Shown piece by piece: positions 11,960 through 14,260 of a stretch of 14,260 bases of DNA (position 1 is the stretch's first letter; the number at the start of each line of letters is the position of its first letter). Origin of the DNA: Angelobacter sp036557225 (lineage in GTDB: Bacteria > Acidobacteriota > Terriglobia > Terriglobales > Acidobacteriaceae); the NCBI GenBank assembly GCA_036557225.1, contig DATBHX010000018.1, positions 1 to 14,260 on the forward strand, written 5' to 3'. A program made the translations under genes and the position numbers. Below the pieces are notes generated by a model, which ran no database searches, was not told the DNA's origin, and worked only from the letters and a program-made list of their open reading frames with translations.

Positions 11960-14260
11960 ATGACCCAAGAAGAAATCCGCCTGAAGCAATCGCAAGGCCG
12001 CACGCAACACTGGAAGCGCTGGGGGCCCTACCTGAGCGAGCGGGCCTGGGGGACCGTTCGCGAAGATTACAGTCCTGACGGAGCAGCATGGGAGTATTTT
12101 CCGCACGACCATGCACGCTCCCGCGCCTACCGGTGGAATGAAGACGGGCTGGCAGGCATCAGCGAGCGCCACCAGCGGCTATGCTTTGCACTGGCCCTGT
12201 GGAATGGCCGCGATCCTATTCTCAAAGAACGTCTGTTTGGTCTGAACGGCAACGAGGGGAACCACGGCGAAGATGTGAAGGAATACTACTTCTACCTGGA
12301 TTCCACGCCGACACACTCCTACATGAAGTATCTGTACAAGTATCCACAGGGCGAGTATCCATATGCAGACCTGGTGGATGAGAACCGCCGGCGGACAAAA
12401 AGCCAGCCTGAGTTCGAACTGATTGATACCGGCATTTTTGACGACGACCGCTACTTCGACGTGTTTGTGGAATACGCCAAGGGCGGGATAGAAGATATTT
12501 GTATCCGTGTGACGGTGGCCAATCGCGGCCCGGAAGGAGCGGAGATTCATCTGCTGCCGACGCTGTGGTTTCGCAATACATGGTCATGGTATGAAAGCCG
12601 CCACAAACCTTCCCTGGCATTTGATTTTGACTTCAGCGCAATTCACGCCATGGAATACTCTATCGGCAGCTACTGGCTTTACGCTGAGCCTGGCGGCCTG
12701 CCGCTCTTCACGGAGAATGAAACCAATTTCGAGCGGCTGTTCAATGTCCACAACAGTTCGCCATTTGTGAAAGATGCTTTTCATCGCTACGTGATCAATG
12801 GTGAAAGCAGCGCGGTCAATCCGGCGTTACAGGGAACGAAAGCCGCGCTTTATTACAAACTCACAGTCCCCGCGGCAGCGGAGAGAACGGTGCACCTTCG
12901 CCTGCAGCGATCAGACGACGCCATTCAGCATGAGCAGGCATTGGGAAATGAGTTCCAGAAGATCTTTGTCACCAGAAAGCAGGAAGCCGACGAATTTTAT
13001 GCCACTGTGATTCCTGAAGATGCCAACCCGGACACACAAAACATCATGCGCCAGGCGCTGGCGGGGATGCTCTGGAGCAAGCAGTACTACCATTACGTGG
13101 TCCGCGATTGGCTGCATGGCGACCCGACCATGCCCAAGCCGCCGGATTCGCGCAAGAACGGGCGCAATATTGCCTGGGGACACATCTACAATGCCGACAT
13201 CATCTCCATGCCCGACAAGTGGGAGTACCCCTGGTACGCCGCCTGGGACCTGGCCTTCCATTGCGTCTCACTGGCGCTGGTTGACTGTGAATTTGCCAAG
13301 GACCAGCTGGTGCTCATGCTGCGCGAGTGGTACATGCATCCCAATGGACAAATCCCGGCCTATGAGTGGGCGTTTGGCGATGTGAACCCTCCTGTGCACG
13401 CGTGGGCTGCGTATCAGGTTTACAAGATTGATCGCGCCAAAAATGCGGGCGTCGGCGACACGAAGTTTCTCTCGCGCGTCTTCCACAAACTGCTTTTGAA
13501 TTTCACCTGGTGGGTCAACCGCAAAGATGTGGAAGGCATGAACGTCTTCCAGGGGGGCTTTCTCGGGCTGGACAACATCGGTGTCTTTGACCGCAACATG
13601 CCTCTGCCGGACGGGAGCCACCTGGAACAATCGGACGGCACCAGCTGGATGGCGATGTATTCGCTGGACATGATGGCGCTGGCACTGGAGCTGGCGAGTG
13701 AAGATCCGACCTATGAAGACGTAGCCAGCAAATTCTGGGAACACTTTATCTATATTGCACGAGCCATGAACCACATGGGCGATGACGGGCTGAGCCTGTG
13801 GAATGAAGATGACGGCTTCTTCTACGACGTTCTACATTCAACTGACGGCACTTCTCTGCCCTTGCGCGTGCGCTCACTCGTAGGCTTAATGCCGCTCTAC
13901 GCCGTGCAGACGATGAACCCTGACCTGGTGGACGCCATGCCGGCATTCAAACGGCGTTTGAAATGGTTCCTCGACAACCGCTCTGATCTCACTGCCAACC
14001 TGGGCGCCATGCACGTCGAGAGCGAAACCGAGCCGCGGCTCTTCTCGGTGACGAACCGCAGCCAGCTCGAACGCATTCTGAAAGTCATGCTCGATGAAAA
14101 CGAATTTTTGTCCCCGCACGGGCTCAGGGCCCTCTCTGCTTATCATCGGGAGAAGCCCTACATGCTCGAGTTGGACGGGCAATCACATATGGTGGACTAC
14201 GAACCGGCGGAGTCTCAAACGGGATTCTTCGGTGGCAACTCCAATTGGCGAGGGCCTATA
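11960..14260 (+). CDS. GH63/MGH1-like glycoside hydrolase (probable glucosidase), 3' end outside window
   Basis: From the ATG at 11960 the plus strand stays open for 767 codons to the window edge, with no stop. An in-frame TGA at 11942-11944 makes this ATG the first possible start. The N-terminal half is beta-rich. The second half carries the (alpha/alpha)6-barrel motifs of the MGH1/GH63 family (clan GH-G): W-G-H-I-Y-N-A-D, then D-K-W-E-Y-P-W-Y-A-A-W-D-L-A-F-H with Asp430 as the likely general acid. P-A-Y-E-W-A-F-G-D-V-N-P-P-V-H-A-W-A, G-G-F-L-G-L-D-N-I and F-F-G-G-N-S-N-W-R-G-P-I at the edge follow. Relatives are about 880-900 residues (recalled), so roughly 120 residues, including the expected catalytic-base Glu, lie beyond the edge. 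Related enzymes cleave alpha-glucosidic or mannosylglycerate-type bonds; the substrate here is open. No signal peptide is visible, so it is probably cytoplasmic. The Shine-Dalgarno is weak, fitting the very short leader suggested by the upstream promoter-like boxes. Confidence 0.93.
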   Translation, partial: MTQEEIRLKQSQGRTQHWKRWGPYLSERAWGTVREDYSPDGAAWEYFPHDHARSRAYRWNEDGLAGISERHQRLCFALALWNGRDPILKERLFGLNGNEGNHGEDVKEYYFYLDSTPTHSYMKYLYKYPQGEYPYADLVDENRRRTKSQPEFELIDTGIFDDDRYFDVFVEYAKGGIEDICIRVTVANRGPEGAEIHLLPTLWFRNTWSWYESRHKPSLAFDFDFSAIHAMEYSIGSYWLYAEPGGLPLFTENETNFERLFNVHNSSPFVKDAFHRYVINGESSAVNPALQGTKAALYYKLTVPAAAERTVHLRLQRSDDAIQHEQALGNEFQKIFVTRKQEADEFYATVIPEDANPDTQNIMRQALAGMLWSKQYYHYVVRDWLHGDPTMPKPPDSRKNGRNIAWGHIYNADIISMPDKWEYPWYAAWDLAFHCVSLALVDCEFAKDQLVLMLREWYMHPNGQIPAYEWAFGDVNPPVHAWAAYQVYKIDRAKNAGVGDTKFLSRVFHKLLLNFTWWVNRKDVEGMNVFQGGFLGLDNIGVFDRNMPLPDGSHLEQSDGTSWMAMYSLDMMALALELASEDPTYEDVASKFWEHFIYIARAMNHMGDDGLSLWNEDDGFFYDVLHSTDGTSLPLRVRSLVGLMPLYAVQTMNPDLVDAMPAFKRRLKWFLDNRSDLTANLGAMHVESETEPRLFSVTNRSQLERILKVMLDENEFLSPHGLRALSAYHREKPYMLELDGQSHMVDYEPAESQTGFFGGNSNWRGPI

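Noticed and set aside
11865..12116. N-terminal 84 residues of the long quinone-reductase frame
   Set aside because: It lies largely over the divergent glycosidase, is not part of the MDR fold, and a normal family start exists at 11840/11864.
12179..14182. Several minus-strand frames of 60-168 codons and plus-strand frames in other phases
   Set aside because: They are shadows of the GH63-like glycosidase, whose frame is continuous and has recognisable motifs.

Overview
The window is an ordinary-looking piece of a bacterial chromosome, fairly GC-rich and gene-dense. It most resembles soil Acidobacteriota (Terriglobia/Koribacter-like). The reasons are the protein style and several families often seen in that group: an ECF sigma factor paired with a zinc-less anti-sigma protein of the 'LDDLLDSALAEYS' type, a TPR plus aspartyl protease, an AIFM3-like Rieske/FAD reductase and an MGH1/GH63-type glucosidase. 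This placement is inference from recalled family resemblance. I see no insertion sequence, phage gene, CRISPR array or integrase.

Left part (1-3709), all on the minus strand. An ECF sigma factor (3119-3709) overlaps a single-span anti-sigma candidate (2560-3126). Next comes a small secreted protein whose motifs recall the C-terminal beta domain of secretins (1957-2532), then a hairpin, then an exported protein with TPRs and a two-lobed aspartyl protease (306-1805). The first seven codons of a further minus-strand gene, with a strong ribosome binding site, lie at the left edge (1-22). Together these look like a cell-envelope signalling locus.

Middle part (3842-9195). A multi-span membrane histidine kinase with a GAF domain (3842-5884, minus) has no response regulator beside it. 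A complete tRNA-Val(TAC) follows on the plus strand (6101-6177), then about 420 bases without a gene that hold a 20-bp near-palindrome, then a polytopic membrane protein of unknown function (6601-7824, plus). Convergent to it is a lipoprotein with nine tandem 11-residue coiled-coil repeats and a C-terminal membrane helix (7864-9195, minus).

Right part (9333-14260). A Rieske-ferredoxin/FAD oxidoreductase (9333-10850, minus) follows a zinc-independent quinone oxidoreductase (10911-11864, minus), and the two may be co-transcribed. Divergent from them, a large GH63/MGH1-like glycosidase starts at 11960 and is still open after 767 codons at the right edge. The apparent N-terminal extensions of the aspartyl-protease and quinone-reductase reading frames are artefacts of open frames running into neighbouring genes. 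The starts were moved accordingly.
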